DNA of 39,658 nt from Verrucomicrobiaceae bacterium UBA7681. Its GTDB lineage: Bacteria > Verrucomicrobiota > Verrucomicrobiia > Verrucomicrobiales > Verrucomicrobiaceae. The position numbers and the translations under genes were made by a program. The stretch covers positions 12,207 to 51,864 of the forward strand of contig DLGZ01000069.1 of assembly GCA_002482965.1 (NCBI GenBank). The letters are read 5' to 3'. Positions within the stretch are counted from its first letter, which is position 1. Each line of letters starts with the position of its first letter. Below the pieces are notes generated by a model, which had not been told where the DNA came from, made no database searches, and saw only the letters and a list, made by a program, of their open reading frames with translations. This document shows, piece by piece, positions 1 through 8,283 of this stretch.

Positions 1-109
1 GATTCATCAAGTCAGTGACAGTCAATGTCCCGTCAGTGGTTCAAATTCCGAGTCCCTATTTTTGGATCGGTTATGTGTTTTTTTGCGGCCACTCCACCAT
101 TCTGACGAA

Positions 110-144
110 CCAACAACCAACAACCAACAACCAACAACCAACAA
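110..144. repeat. Heptamer tandem repeat (CCAACAA x5)
   Basis: Five perfect head-to-tail copies of the 7-mer CCAACAA, followed by a looser A-rich tail containing two ACAAAGA units. It lies just past the 3' end of the minus-strand DUF1460 gene, inside the 176-bp gene-free left edge of the window. It resembles the short tandemly repeated heptamers of cyanobacterial genomes. No coding sense is apparent. Confidence 0.85.
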
Positions 145-176
145 CAAAGAACAAAGAACCAAAAACAACGCCCCCC

Positions 177-1061
177 TCACCTCGGCCTACCCACCACAAT
201 CCCCGCATGGCTCTTCACCGAGTTCAAATACTCATGAATCGTCTTGTCCACCACGACCTTCTTATACGTCACCGACGCATGCATGAACCGGCAGGCCCCG
301 TCCCCCGTCCGTAGCGCCAGCCCCACGTGCGAGCAGTACACATGCGCCCGGTTCGTCACGATCCCAATGATGTCCCCGCTTTGAATCCTCGGCTCACACG
401 CCGCCACCTGGTCCTTCGGAATGAAATCAAACGGCACCTTCTCCAGCCTCGCCTCAATCTGCCTCAACTGCGGCACCAGCGCCGGATTCGCCCGCAGATA
501 GCGATACAGCTTCGGATTCAGCGACATCTCATCATTGCCCCGACCCGTCAGCCTCACCACCGGCCCCACCTCCCGCGTCACATTGCGAATGTTCCCACGC
601 GCCGCGTTGTCCGAGTACCACTCATCCAGATAATGAATGCGGTCCAGATAATGCCCCCGGCACACCCCACCGCGATACCGCGTCACCTCAATCTCCCGCA
701 GCAAATCACTCGGCGTATAAGCCCGCTGCCTCCTCCCAATCATCCGCGCCAGCCCCAGCGAAATCTCAAAAAACGTCCAGCAGTCCAGCCCCGTAAAATT
801 CGCCGAAGGCGACTCCACCCGATCATCAATCTCCAACGTCCAGCCCACATACTTGATACCCCGCAGCGCCTGCCCGAACTGCGCCACCCGCGCCCCCATC
901 GGCAGCGCCGCCCAGTTCTGAGCCACCGCCTGCGCCACCACCTGCTGAAATTTATCCACCCCCTTGAAAGTCACCGACTGCGGCAAAAACTCCTCAGCAC
1001 GGAGCAGGGAAGCCCCACCACTCAAAAGGCTCAAAGATAAAAAATGGCGACGTGTCAGCAT
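177..1061 (-). CDS. DUF1460 N-acetylmuramoyl-L-alanine amidase-like protein, Tat-exported
   Basis: 294 residues. The N-terminus TRRHFLSLSLLSGG followed by a hydrophobic stretch and a cleavage-like LLRAEE looks like a twin-arginine signal peptide, so the protein is probably exported folded to the periplasm. The remainder fits DUF1460, an NlpC/P60-type papain-like fold implicated in peptidoglycan peptide cleavage. Candidate catalytic Cys94 lies in GLDCWTFFE, and candidate histidines are His245 (CSHVGL) and His261 (MHASV). The length is normal for the family. Its ATG lies 6 bp after the stop of the TPM-domain gene, so the two are probably co-transcribed. The family call rests on these motifs; the exact bond cleaved cannot be read from sequence. 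Confidence 0.85.
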   Translation of the reverse strand: MLTRRHFLSLSLLSGGASLLRAEEFLPQSVTFKGVDKFQQVVAQAVAQNWAALPMGARVAQFGQALRGIKYVGWTLEIDDRVESPSANFTGLDCWTFFEISLGLARMIGRRQRAYTPSDLLREIEVTRYRGGVCRGHYLDRIHYLDEWYSDNAARGNIRNVTREVGPVVRLTGRGNDEMSLNPKLYRYLRANPALVPQLRQIEARLEKVPFDFIPKDQVAACEPRIQSGDIIGIVTNRAHVYCSHVGLALRTGDGACRFMHASVTYKKVVVDKTIHEYLNSVKSHAGIVVGRPR

Positions 1062-1067
1062 GACACA

Positions 1068-1691
1068 TCAATACCGATTTTCCGCCATACCTAAAGCCCC
1101 ATCTCCCGCCGCACCCGCATTCAGCCACAGCGCCTCATCCACCAGCCCAAACTGCTTCGGCACCAGCCGGCACAGCTCCACCAACTGCCGGTCCAGCTCC
1201 CGCGCAAAAGACTCAATCGCCTGCGCAAACCGCTTCCGTCGCAAAGGCTGCTCCGCCGCCTGCAGACACGACTGCAGATGCGTCTCCTGCAGAAACGGCT
1301 CCAGCCCATAGCCCACCATCGTAATCGCCCGGTCCGAGCTCGTATCAATCAGCAGCATCACCAGATGATTGTCACCGCCCTTCTCCACCGCACTCGAAAG
1401 ACTCCCACGATTGAACAACCAAAACGCATAAGGCACCAGCGGCGCCTCCGGCGGCACCCCCATCAGCACCGCCGCGATGCTCAACTGCGGAAAACGCCGC
1501 TCCACCTCAGTGATCACATGCGCAGCACGCCTCTGCGCAAACTTCCCCAGCCTCCCGCTGATGTCCGCAATCGGCCGCTGCAAAGACGGAGCAATGCCAA
1601 AAGCCCGATCCGCCGCCTCCAGCGAAAATCCGCACTGCCGACAAGCAGCATCAGTTTCAATCGCAGGAGTTCGGCAGGCAGGACAGCGCAC
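1068..1691 (-). CDS. Zinc-ribbon plus TPM-domain protein
   Basis: 207 residues. An N-terminal zinc ribbon uses Cys3, Cys6, Cys17 and Cys20 (CPAC...CRQC). The body, roughly residues 45-175, resembles the TPM domain (Psb32/MOLO-1 family, PF04536): an alpha/beta fold with 'MLLIDTSSDRAITMVGYGLE', matching the family pattern of a hydrophobic strand followed by an R-x-x-x-x-x-GYGLE segment. TPM proteins are often membrane-associated, but no signal peptide or transmembrane helix is visible here, so this one is probably cytoplasmic. It is the first gene of a two-gene operon with the DUF1460 protein. The biochemical role is unknown; phosphatase activity has been reported for some plant relatives only. 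Confidence 0.72.
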   Translation of the reverse strand: MRCPACRTPAIETDAACRQCGFSLEAADRAFGIAPSLQRPIADISGRLGKFAQRRAAHVITEVERRFPQLSIAAVLMGVPPEAPLVPYAFWLFNRGSLSSAVEKGGDNHLVMLLIDTSSDRAITMVGYGLEPFLQETHLQSCLQAAEQPLRRKRFAQAIESFARELDRQLVELCRLVPKQFGLVDEALWLNAGAAGDGALGMAENRY

Positions 1692-1961
1692 GCCTCAAAT
1701 GTACATCACCCCACCACCCCAGTGCAACGAACAATAGAAACCATCTCAGATCACGCCCCGCTCCGGACGTAGGTTGGTTGTGTTTGGCGTCCACCGCCTC
1801 CTCAACTTCCACCCCCCCCTCCGCCAAACCGACCGACTGCCACGACATCCATACGCCCCAGCGCCTCCCGCACGCCGACAACCGCGTGCGCTGTCGCCAC
1901 CCCCATCCCACCACGCTCGGCCATGCCGCACCTGGCATGAACCCAGAATCCGATCACCAGC

Positions 1962-2765
1962 TCATTCCTTGCCAGCCCGCCGCTTCAGCAGCCAGCGCAT
2001 GATCCCGCGCGGCATCAGCCGAAACACCCGGCTCACAATCGCCACACCCCAACCCGGAAACACACACGGCCGCCCCGCCTGTAGCGCCCCCAGCGCCTCA
2101 TGCACCACCTGCGAAGGCGGAATCCTCAGCAAACCCTGCCCATCGCGATTCGTGTCCCCCCCATCCGTCCGTTTCGCCGTCTTGCTGAAGTTCGTCGGCG
2201 TCGGCCCCGGGCACACACAGCTCACCGTGATCCCCTTGGGCGCCAGCTCAATCGCCAGCGCCTCCGAAAAACTCGTCACATACGCCTTGCTCGCCGCATA
2301 CACCGCCAGCTCCGGCATCGGCAGCGTACTCGCCAGCGAACTCACATTCAAAATCCCCCCCGGCCTTTGCAGCAGCGGCAGCACCGCATGCGTCAGCATC
2401 GTCAGCGCCGTGATATTAAGCTCAATCTGCATCCGCGTCTTCTCCGTCGAAGAACTCGCGAAGCTCCCATAATCACCCATCCCCGCATTATTAATAATGA
2501 GGTTCGGTTTCACCCCATTCGCCCCCAGAAAGGCCACAAGATCACTCCGCCCCGCATCCGTTGCCAAATCCGACACACAGCACAGCACCTTTGTCCGCGT
2601 TCCAGACAGCTCCCTTTTCACCCCTTCCAGCGCCTCAGCCCTCCGCGCCACCAGCACCAGCACCTCCGCCCGAGGGGCCAGTTGCCGTGCAAACTCCGCC
2701 CCCAGTCCGGAGGACGCACCCGTGATCACCGCACAGCACTGTTCAAGAGGAAATCCATTAGGCAT
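1962..2765 (-). CDS. Short-chain dehydrogenase/reductase
   Basis: 267 residues with the classical SDR signatures: the dinucleotide-binding TGASSGLG at residues 15-22, NNAG at 92-95, a conserved Asn near 117, a catalytic Ser around 142-143 in the NVSSLAS segment, and the YAASK motif with Tyr156 and Lys160. The PGPTPTNF segment is the usual loop after the active site. This is an NAD(P)H-dependent oxidoreductase of the DltE/YqjQ-like group, with a basic and hydrophobic C-terminal tail (RVFRLMPRGIMRWLLKRR) that may touch the membrane. The substrate cannot be predicted. It is monocistronic: 270 bp without a convincing gene separates it from the TPM gene, and about 290 bp separates it from the divergent kinase. 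Confidence 0.92.
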   Translation of the reverse strand: MPNGFPLEQCCAVITGASSGLGAEFARQLAPRAEVLVLVARRAEALEGVKRELSGTRTKVLCCVSDLATDAGRSDLVAFLGANGVKPNLIINNAGMGDYGSFASSSTEKTRMQIELNITALTMLTHAVLPLLQRPGGILNVSSLASTLPMPELAVYAASKAYVTSFSEALAIELAPKGITVSCVCPGPTPTNFSKTAKRTDGGDTNRDGQGLLRIPPSQVVHEALGALQAGRPCVFPGWGVAIVSRVFRLMPRGIMRWLLKRRAGKE

Positions 2766-2942
2766 GCCCTAGGCATAGCCAGTCGTCACGCCCGCATCAA
2801 CCCGCTTTCCGCTGAATATCAACACCATCGGGCGTAACCCAACGAACGCCCGCACTTGCCCCCGCCGAATGACCAAGAGGGGTGGGGGCTTTCGGCCCAA
2901 TGAACATCGGTTAAAAATCGACCAAATGTACGTTTATATGAT

Positions 2943-2980
2943 TTTACAGTAATTATAACAAATGTTAAAGTTACAGGTAA
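2943..2980 (+). promoter_or_regulatory. AT-rich promoter region of the kinase operon with nested repeats
   Basis: The 289-bp gap between the divergent SDR and kinase genes turns abruptly AT-rich here. A possible sigma70-type pair is TTTACA (2943-2948), a 17-bp spacer and TAAAGT (2966-2971). Two near-identical TTACAGTAA/TTACAGGTAA blocks (2944-2952 and 2971-2980) flank an inverted repeat TAAC-AAAT-GTTA. The symmetry suggests an operator for a dimeric regulator overlapping the promoter. The start codon at 3055 is preceded by a strong AAGGAGG ribosome-binding site. The promoter is inferred from pattern only. Confidence 0.35.
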
Positions 2981-3054
2981 ATCATGATATTTTCGGCTCT
3001 CTATTTAACTAAAGAGAAGAATCTTGCGAACCCAAACACGCAAGGAGGGGCCTC

Positions 3055-4620
3055 ATGTATTCCATAGTCGGCCGAAAAAAAGGTGAGTTGCCTGGGGTCG
3101 AAGAAGAGCGGACAGCCCGACTTTACCGCATCTCCCAACGGCGCAATCACATTCTGACAGATCGTCTGTTTGCCAAGTTGATGGTCATGCAGTGGCTGGG
3201 CGGGATCGTTATCGCCATGTGGATTTCACCCATGGCCTGGAATGGCTCTGGCATCCAGCCGCTGTGGCATGTGTGGGCAGCGCTTTGCCTGGGGGGCGCG
3301 ATCAGCGCTACTCCGGTGCTGCTGGCCTGGCGCCGTCCCGGGCGGGTGGTCACCCGCCATGTCATTGCGGTGTCGCAGATTTTGACGTCTGCGCTCCTGA
3401 TTCATCTCACGGGCGGACGTTTTGAAACCCACTTCCATATTTTTGGTTCGCTGACTTTTCTGGCGTTTTATCGGGACTGGCGCGTGCTCGTGACTGCCAC
3501 CCTCGTGGTGACGATGGATCATTTCGTTCGCGGCATCTACTGGCCGCAGTCCATCTTTGGCGTGGTGGATGCTGGCCAATGGCGGTGGCTGGAGCACGTC
3601 GGCTGGGTGATGATCGAAGATGTGTTCCTGATGATTTCGATTCAGCAGAACCTGACCGAAACCTTGGAAGTGGCCAAACGACGCAGCCGCCTGGAAAGCA
3701 TCAATGCGCACATCGAAAGCCAGGTGATTGAGCGCACGGCAGAACTGACGGAGGCGCACAAGCAGCTGGTCATGACCTCGCGGCAGGCAGGCATGGCGGA
3801 GGTGGCGACGAATGTCCTGCACAACGTGGGCAACGTACTCAACAGTGTGAATGTCTCTGCGGAGACTGTGGCCAAAAAGATTCGTCACTTCCGGATCTCC
3901 AGCCTGAAAAACGTGGCTCAGCTGCTGCGGGAGCATGAGCACAATCTCGCAGATTTTCTCACCAAGGACTCACGCGGCATCGAACTGCCCAGCTACTTGG
4001 TGCAGCTGGCGGATAATCTTGCCGAACCTCAGAAGACGATCTTGGAAGAAGTGAAGCGTCTGCAAAACAACATCGAGCACATCAAGCAGATCGTGTCCAT
4101 GCAGCAAAACCATGCGCGTGTGTCCGGTGTCCCCGAAACGCTCGATGTTGTCGAGATCATTGAAGACGCCATCAACATCAGCACAGCCAGCCTCGCGCGG
4201 CATGAGGTGTCCTTGGTGCGTGAGTTTGAAGCGGTGCCGCCAGTCGTGCTGGACCGGCATAAATTGATGCCGATTTTGGTCAACCTGCTGAGCAATGCCA
4301 CCCATGCGCTCGCTCAACTGGATAATGACAAGCAGTTGAAGGTGCGGGTCTCGCTGTGCGGCGGAGAAAGCGTGCAGATCAAGGTCATCGACAATGGTGC
4401 TGGCATTGCACCGGAAAATCTGACGCGAATTTTTCAACACGGTTTCACCACTAGAAAAGATGGCCACGGCTTCGGCCTTCACAGCGGCGCCCTGGCAGCG
4501 CGTGAGATAGGCGGAAAGCTCACGGCCGACAGCGACGGCATCGGCCACGGGGCCGTCTTTACACTGGACCTTCCTTTGTCGCACCAAACCAAACAATACG
4601 ATGAACAAAACGACCGATAA
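3055..4620 (+). CDS. Membrane sensor histidine kinase
   Basis: 521 residues. Several hydrophobic helices span residues ~40-215, including a 'GGRFETHFHIFGSLTFLAFYRDW' type segment (two adjacent short motifs, ETHFHIFGS and FLAFYRDW) typical of a multi-TM sensor module of delta-proteobacterial and Verrucomicrobial kinases. A coiled coil (~215-250) leads to a dimerisation/phosphoacceptor helix with His256 in VLHNVGNVLNS. The ATPase domain has an N box (LVNLLSNATHAL), a G1 box (DNGAGI) and an F/G2 box (GFTTRKDGHGFGLHS). It lacks a receiver domain, so phosphate must pass to a partner. The next gene starts 20 bp before this stop, implying translational coupling, and supplies two receiver domains. 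The signal sensed is unknown. Confidence 0.9.
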   Translation: MYSIVGRKKGELPGVEEERTARLYRISQRRNHILTDRLFAKLMVMQWLGGIVIAMWISPMAWNGSGIQPLWHVWAALCLGGAISATPVLLAWRRPGRVVTRHVIAVSQILTSALLIHLTGGRFETHFHIFGSLTFLAFYRDWRVLVTATLVVTMDHFVRGIYWPQSIFGVVDAGQWRWLEHVGWVMIEDVFLMISIQQNLTETLEVAKRRSRLESINAHIESQVIERTAELTEAHKQLVMTSRQAGMAEVATNVLHNVGNVLNSVNVSAETVAKKIRHFRISSLKNVAQLLREHEHNLADFLTKDSRGIELPSYLVQLADNLAEPQKTILEEVKRLQNNIEHIKQIVSMQQNHARVSGVPETLDVVEIIEDAINISTASLARHEVSLVREFEAVPPVVLDRHKLMPILVNLLSNATHALAQLDNDKQLKVRVSLCGGESVQIKVIDNGAGIAPENLTRIFQHGFTTRKDGHGFGLHSGALAAREIGGKLTADSDGIGHGAVFTLDLPLSHQTKQYDEQNDR

Positions 4621-7183
4621 TCTCAACCGCCGAATTCTTGTCATCGATGACAACCAGGCCATCCATGACGATTTTCGGAAGATTCTTGGCGAGTCTGATT
4701 CTGAAGACGCGGCGCTGCAGGCAGCTGAGGCCAGAATTTTTGGGGCTCCTGCGGACATGCTCTTCGAGATCGACACAGCTTCCCAAGGGGAGGAAGGCTT
4801 GAAAATGGTGGAAAAGGCACTGGCTGAGGGGCGACCCTATGCCATGGCTTTTGTCGATGTTCGCATGCCTCCAGGCTGGGACGGCATCGAAACGACGCAG
4901 AGGATCTGGAAGATCTGCCCGGACCTGCAGGTGGTGATCTGCACGGCATTTTCAGACTACTCATGGAATGACATGCAGGAGCAGATCAATCCACAGGATC
5001 GGCTGCTGGTGCTGAAGAAGCCTTTTGATACGATGGAAATCCTGCAGATGGCCAATGCTTTGACGCAAAAGTGGCTGCTGCTGCAGGAATCAAAAGTCGA
5101 GCTCGGCGACCTGCACGAAATGGTGAGTGCACGCACCCGGGAACTGGAGGAGTCACAGGCTGCGGCCGTGAGCATGATGGCGGATGCCGTACGCCATCGT
5201 GAAAAGGCTGAACAATCCTATGAGGAACTGAAACGCGAGATGGCGGAGCGGCGCAGGCTTGAGGAAAAATTCCGTGAGCAGGCATCCCTCCTCGACAAGG
5301 CTCAGGATGCCATCCTCGCGCATGATTTGGAACATCGCATCACCTACTGGAACAAGGGTGCAGAGCGGTTGTATGGCTGGAGTGCCCAGGAGGTGGCGGG
5401 CCGTTCGGTGGCGCAGCTGCTTTACAAGGACCCGGATGCGTTTCAACGGGCCAACGAACAGGTTATTCAGACAGGCGAATGGGTGGGGGAGCTGCACCAA
5501 ATCGGCAAGGATGGCCGCGGGTTGGTGATCGTCGGCCACTGGACTCTCGTGCGCGATGCGGCTGGACAGCCCAAATCGGTGCTCACCATCAACACCGACA
5601 TCACTGGGCGCAAAAAAACGGATGAAGCCCTGAAGATGCAGGGACAGGTGCTGGAAAGCATGGCCGAGGGCGTCACTGTCTGTGATGAAGACGGGCTCAT
5701 TGTGTTTAGCAATGACTCCTGCAATACCATGTTCGGTTACAAAAGTGGCGAACTCATCGGCCAGCACTACTCCATCATTCGAAACCTGCCTCAGGAAGAG
5801 GGCCGGCAGGCCATGGATGAGCTCTTCAGTGTTCTGCGTGAGAAGGGGGCCTGGATGGGTGAAATGAGCTCTCGGAAAAAAAGTGGCGCCCCGTTCATCA
5901 CTCGGTCACGCATCAGCGTGCTGGAGATGGATGGCGTGAGATCCTTTGTCGCAGTGGTCGAGGACATCACCGAGAAGAAAAACATGGAGGCGCAGTTCCT
6001 GCGTTCCCAGCGCATGGAAAGTGTTGGGCGGCTGTCCAGCGGCATCGCCCACGACATGAACAACATCCTGACGCCCATTTTCATTTCCTCCTTCATGCTA
6101 CGCCGAAATCTGCCGCCGGAGGAATTTGAAAACATGCTCGGCAACATCGAGACCAATGCCCAGCGCGGCGCTGATCTCATCAAGCAGCTGCTCACTGTTA
6201 ACTGTGACATGAGCGGCCAGCGACACGTCGTGGATGCCAGCCAGCTTGCCTCTGACATGATGAAGATCATGTCAGGCACCTTCCCCAAGAACATCAGCCT
6301 CACAGCCAGCACGCCTGGCGACGTCTGGCCTGTCATTGGAGATCCGACTCAGCTCCATCAGGTGCTCCTCAATCTGTGCGTCAACGCCCGTGATGCCATG
6401 CTCGCAGGCGGCGTGCTTTCGCTCACCACGGAAAACACCCGTCTGGATGAAAATTTTGCCGCAATGAACGTGGATGCCCTGCCCGGCCCCTATGTGGTGA
6501 TACGCGTGTCCGATACGGGAGAAGGCATCCCGGCCGATGTCATCGACAAGATTTTTGATCCCTTTTTCACCACCAAAGAAACCGGCAAAGGCACAGGGCT
6601 GGGACTTTCCACGGTGCTGGGCATCGTCAAAAGCCACCAAGGTTTCGTCAATCTGCGCAGCCGTGTCTCGATGGGCAGCGTGTTTGAAATCTACCTGCCT
6701 GCTGCCCCTGATGCGGTGGCGGCCGGATGCGCCGCGCCCGCCATGGAGGCACCTCGCGGTCAAGGTGAAATGATTCTCGTCGTGGATGATGAGGAGGTCA
6801 TCCGGGAAGTCGTGCAAAAGACGCTTGTTGCACATGGCTATCGTGTCATCACGGCAGGAGACGGCACAGAAGCCATCGCCCAGTTCTCGCAGAATCGGGG
6901 AGAGGTCAAAGCCGTGCTCACTGACATCATGATGCCTTTCATGGATGGCGTCACCTTGTCGCGCACTTTGAAAAAGATGGATCCCACCATCCAAATCATC
7001 GCCACCAGCGGCATGGGAAGCGCAAAAGGCAGGCAGGACAAGGCCGCCGCTCTGGCCTCCCTGCAAATTAACACCTTTCTAAACAAGCCCTACTCGGCCA
7101 ACGAAATCCTCACCGCTATCGGCGAGTTGCTTGCGTCTGACCGGTCATCCCTCGCATCTTCGGAGCTCGGGCTTGTGGCTTGA
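4601..7183 (+). CDS. Hybrid histidine kinase REC-coiled coil-PAS-PAS-HisKA-HATPase-REC
   Basis: 860 residues. N-terminal receiver (~10-140) has acidic DD at 16-17, phosphoacceptor Asp86 in FVDVRMPP and the KKP lysine. A coiled coil precedes two PAS domains (~225-345 and ~350-465). The HisKA phosphoacceptor is His484 (GIAHDMNN), followed by an ATPase domain with NLCVNARDAM, DTGEGIP and GTGLGLSTVLG. The C-terminal receiver (~725-850) has Asp775 in LTDIMMP and a KP lysine. This is a phosphorelay integrator: the first receiver can accept phosphate from the preceding membrane kinase, with which it overlaps by 20 bp. No DNA-binding domain is present, so output must go through another protein. Architecture is clear; the pathway is not. 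Confidence 0.92.
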   Translation: MNKTTDNLNRRILVIDDNQAIHDDFRKILGESDSEDAALQAAEARIFGAPADMLFEIDTASQGEEGLKMVEKALAEGRPYAMAFVDVRMPPGWDGIETTQRIWKICPDLQVVICTAFSDYSWNDMQEQINPQDRLLVLKKPFDTMEILQMANALTQKWLLLQESKVELGDLHEMVSARTRELEESQAAAVSMMADAVRHREKAEQSYEELKREMAERRRLEEKFREQASLLDKAQDAILAHDLEHRITYWNKGAERLYGWSAQEVAGRSVAQLLYKDPDAFQRANEQVIQTGEWVGELHQIGKDGRGLVIVGHWTLVRDAAGQPKSVLTINTDITGRKKTDEALKMQGQVLESMAEGVTVCDEDGLIVFSNDSCNTMFGYKSGELIGQHYSIIRNLPQEEGRQAMDELFSVLREKGAWMGEMSSRKKSGAPFITRSRISVLEMDGVRSFVAVVEDITEKKNMEAQFLRSQRMESVGRLSSGIAHDMNNILTPIFISSFMLRRNLPPEEFENMLGNIETNAQRGADLIKQLLTVNCDMSGQRHVVDASQLASDMMKIMSGTFPKNISLTASTPGDVWPVIGDPTQLHQVLLNLCVNARDAMLAGGVLSLTTENTRLDENFAAMNVDALPGPYVVIRVSDTGEGIPADVIDKIFDPFFTTKETGKGTGLGLSTVLGIVKSHQGFVNLRSRVSMGSVFEIYLPAAPDAVAAGCAAPAMEAPRGQGEMILVVDDEEVIREVVQKTLVAHGYRVITAGDGTEAIAQFSQNRGEVKAVLTDIMMPFMDGVTLSRTLKKMDPTIQIIATSGMGSAKGRQDKAAALASLQINTFLNKPYSANEILTAIGELLASDRSSLASSELGLVA

Positions 7184-7257
7184 GAGTCGGCTTAATCCCA
7201 TGCTCAGGCATTTTCGATTGGCACTCTCGGCCTCAGCGTTGAGGCTGATGGAAAGCC

Positions 7258-7611
7258 ATGACCATTAACCAGCTTTCACAACAACCGCCGTTCACCACCA
7301 AGGACGGCAGCACCATCCGCAGCATCCTTGATCGTACCAACGCGCCGGTGCAGAACCAAAGCCTGGCCGAGGCCACCGTTCCCGTAGGCCAGCCGACCGA
7401 GCGCCACTACCACAAGCTCAGCGAAGAATTCTACTTCATCCTCGAAGGGCAGGGGACCATGGAGATCGACGGAGAAACACGCCCTGTCGGACCTGGAGAT
7501 GCCATCCTGATTCCACCGAATGCCTGGCATCAGATCACGGCTTCCCAGACTCTGCGTTTTCTCTGCTGCTGTGCGCCGCCGTATGCGCATGAGGATACGT
7601 TTTTCCAATAG
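7258..7611 (+). CDS. Single-domain cupin protein
   Basis: 117 residues, a compact cupin_2 beta-barrel. Motif 1 runs from His50 and His52 through Glu56/57 (HYHKLSEEFYFILEG), and motif 2 carries His91 (PPNAWHQI), giving the usual 2-His/Glu/His metal site. Such small cupins bind a divalent metal and act as sugar-binding, isomerase or dioxygenase proteins, so function is open. It follows the hybrid kinase by 74 bp on the same strand without an obvious terminator between them and may be read as part of that transcript. Confidence 0.88.
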   Translation: MTINQLSQQPPFTTKDGSTIRSILDRTNAPVQNQSLAEATVPVGQPTERHYHKLSEEFYFILEGQGTMEIDGETRPVGPGDAILIPPNAWHQITASQTLRFLCCCAPPYAHEDTFFQ

Positions 7612-7654
7612 TGGGATGAGGTCGCCCTGATTTTATGACAGTATATGACCTGAA

Positions 7655-7676
7655 AATACGTCGTATACGACGTATT
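7655..7676. promoter_or_regulatory. Perfect 22-bp palindrome (probable operator)
   Basis: AATACGTCGTATACGACGTATT reads identically on both strands with no mismatch or spacer. It sits between the cupin and acetyltransferase genes and ends one base before a likely -35 element. The zero-length loop argues against a transcription terminator and for a binding site of a symmetric dimer (TetR-, Xre- or MarR-like). The cognate protein is not identifiable from the sequence. Confidence 0.75.
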
Positions 7677-7677
7677 A

Positions 7678-7706
7678 TTCAAGTCGATTTTAGTTCAGCA
7701 TATATA
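7678..7706 (+). promoter_or_regulatory. Putative sigma70-type promoter of the GNAT gene
   Basis: TTCAAG (7678-7683), a 17-bp spacer, and TATATA (7701-7706) inside an AT-rich stretch 16 bp before the ATG at 7723. The 22-bp palindrome abuts the -35 element, a placement suited to control of this promoter. The predicted leader is very short and no strong ribosome-binding site is visible. Confidence 0.4.
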
Positions 7707-7722
7707 TAAACAAATTTCCGGT

Positions 7723-8262
7723 ATGAAACCTGTCTTTACGATTCGTCCTGCCACCGTTCACGACATAACGAAGGTGTTGAGCATAGCCGCTGAACATGAC
7801 CTTCAAATAAAATCGCCCGAACGTGTCCGTAATGAGGGCTTCCTGGTGAGCGCTTACAGCCGGGAATTCTACATGAAGCATTTGAGGCGTCTCACAGCGG
7901 CATGCGCAGGTGACGAAGTGGCGGCTTTCACACTGACTTTCATGTTCGATGAGCTGCCTCCGGAGGTTAAAGACGGACCGCGTGTCCAATCGGTGATAGG
8001 TAACCGTCCTTATATGATGATCAAACAAGTGGGCACGTCGTTGCAGTGGCAGCGTAGCGGTGCAGGCAGGGCTCTTTATCGTCATCATCTTAGCACCATA
8101 GACATCCCAGTTTTTGCCCCAATCGTCACAGCCACGAAGAATGTGAATGTTACATCCATTGCTTTCCATGAAAGCCTGAATTTTCACCGGGTGGAGACAT
8201 TCAAGGATGAGTTAGGGGATGAAATCAGCGGTTTGTGGTGCTGGCAGCCTTCTGGGAAGTGA
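7723..8262 (+). CDS. GNAT-family N-acetyltransferase-like protein
   Basis: 179 residues. The protein follows the GNAT pattern: N-terminal IRPATVHDITKVLSIA, a central strand, the acetyl-CoA pyrophosphate-binding QRSGAGRALY (~residues 109-118), then a late ATKNVNVTSIAFHESLNF segment equivalent to the N-x-x-A-x-x-x-Y/F-x-x-x-GF motif. The Gly of the usual GF is replaced by Asn. The substrate is unknown. Its stop lies 21 bp from the stop of the convergent STAND gene. The lower GC of its leader and the palindromic operator set it apart from the preceding housekeeping-like genes, hinting at accessory status. Confidence 0.78.
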   Translation: MKPVFTIRPATVHDITKVLSIAAEHDLQIKSPERVRNEGFLVSAYSREFYMKHLRRLTAACAGDEVAAFTLTFMFDELPPEVKDGPRVQSVIGNRPYMMIKQVGTSLQWQRSGAGRALYRHHLSTIDIPVFAPIVTATKNVNVTSIAFHESLNFHRVETFKDELGDEISGLWCWQPSGK

Positions 8263-8283
8263 AAGAACAGACATGACACTGCT

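Noticed and set aside
29..60. Possible tRNA 3' end (GTGGTTCAAATTCC)
   Set aside because: The TTCAAAT loop is tRNA-like, but the flanking 5-base arms do not pair and no CCA or acceptor stem fits.
1774..2472. Long plus-strand open frame over the SDR gene
   Set aside because: Antisense to a complete SDR with all motifs; its product is Ser/Arg/Pro-rich and has no domain.
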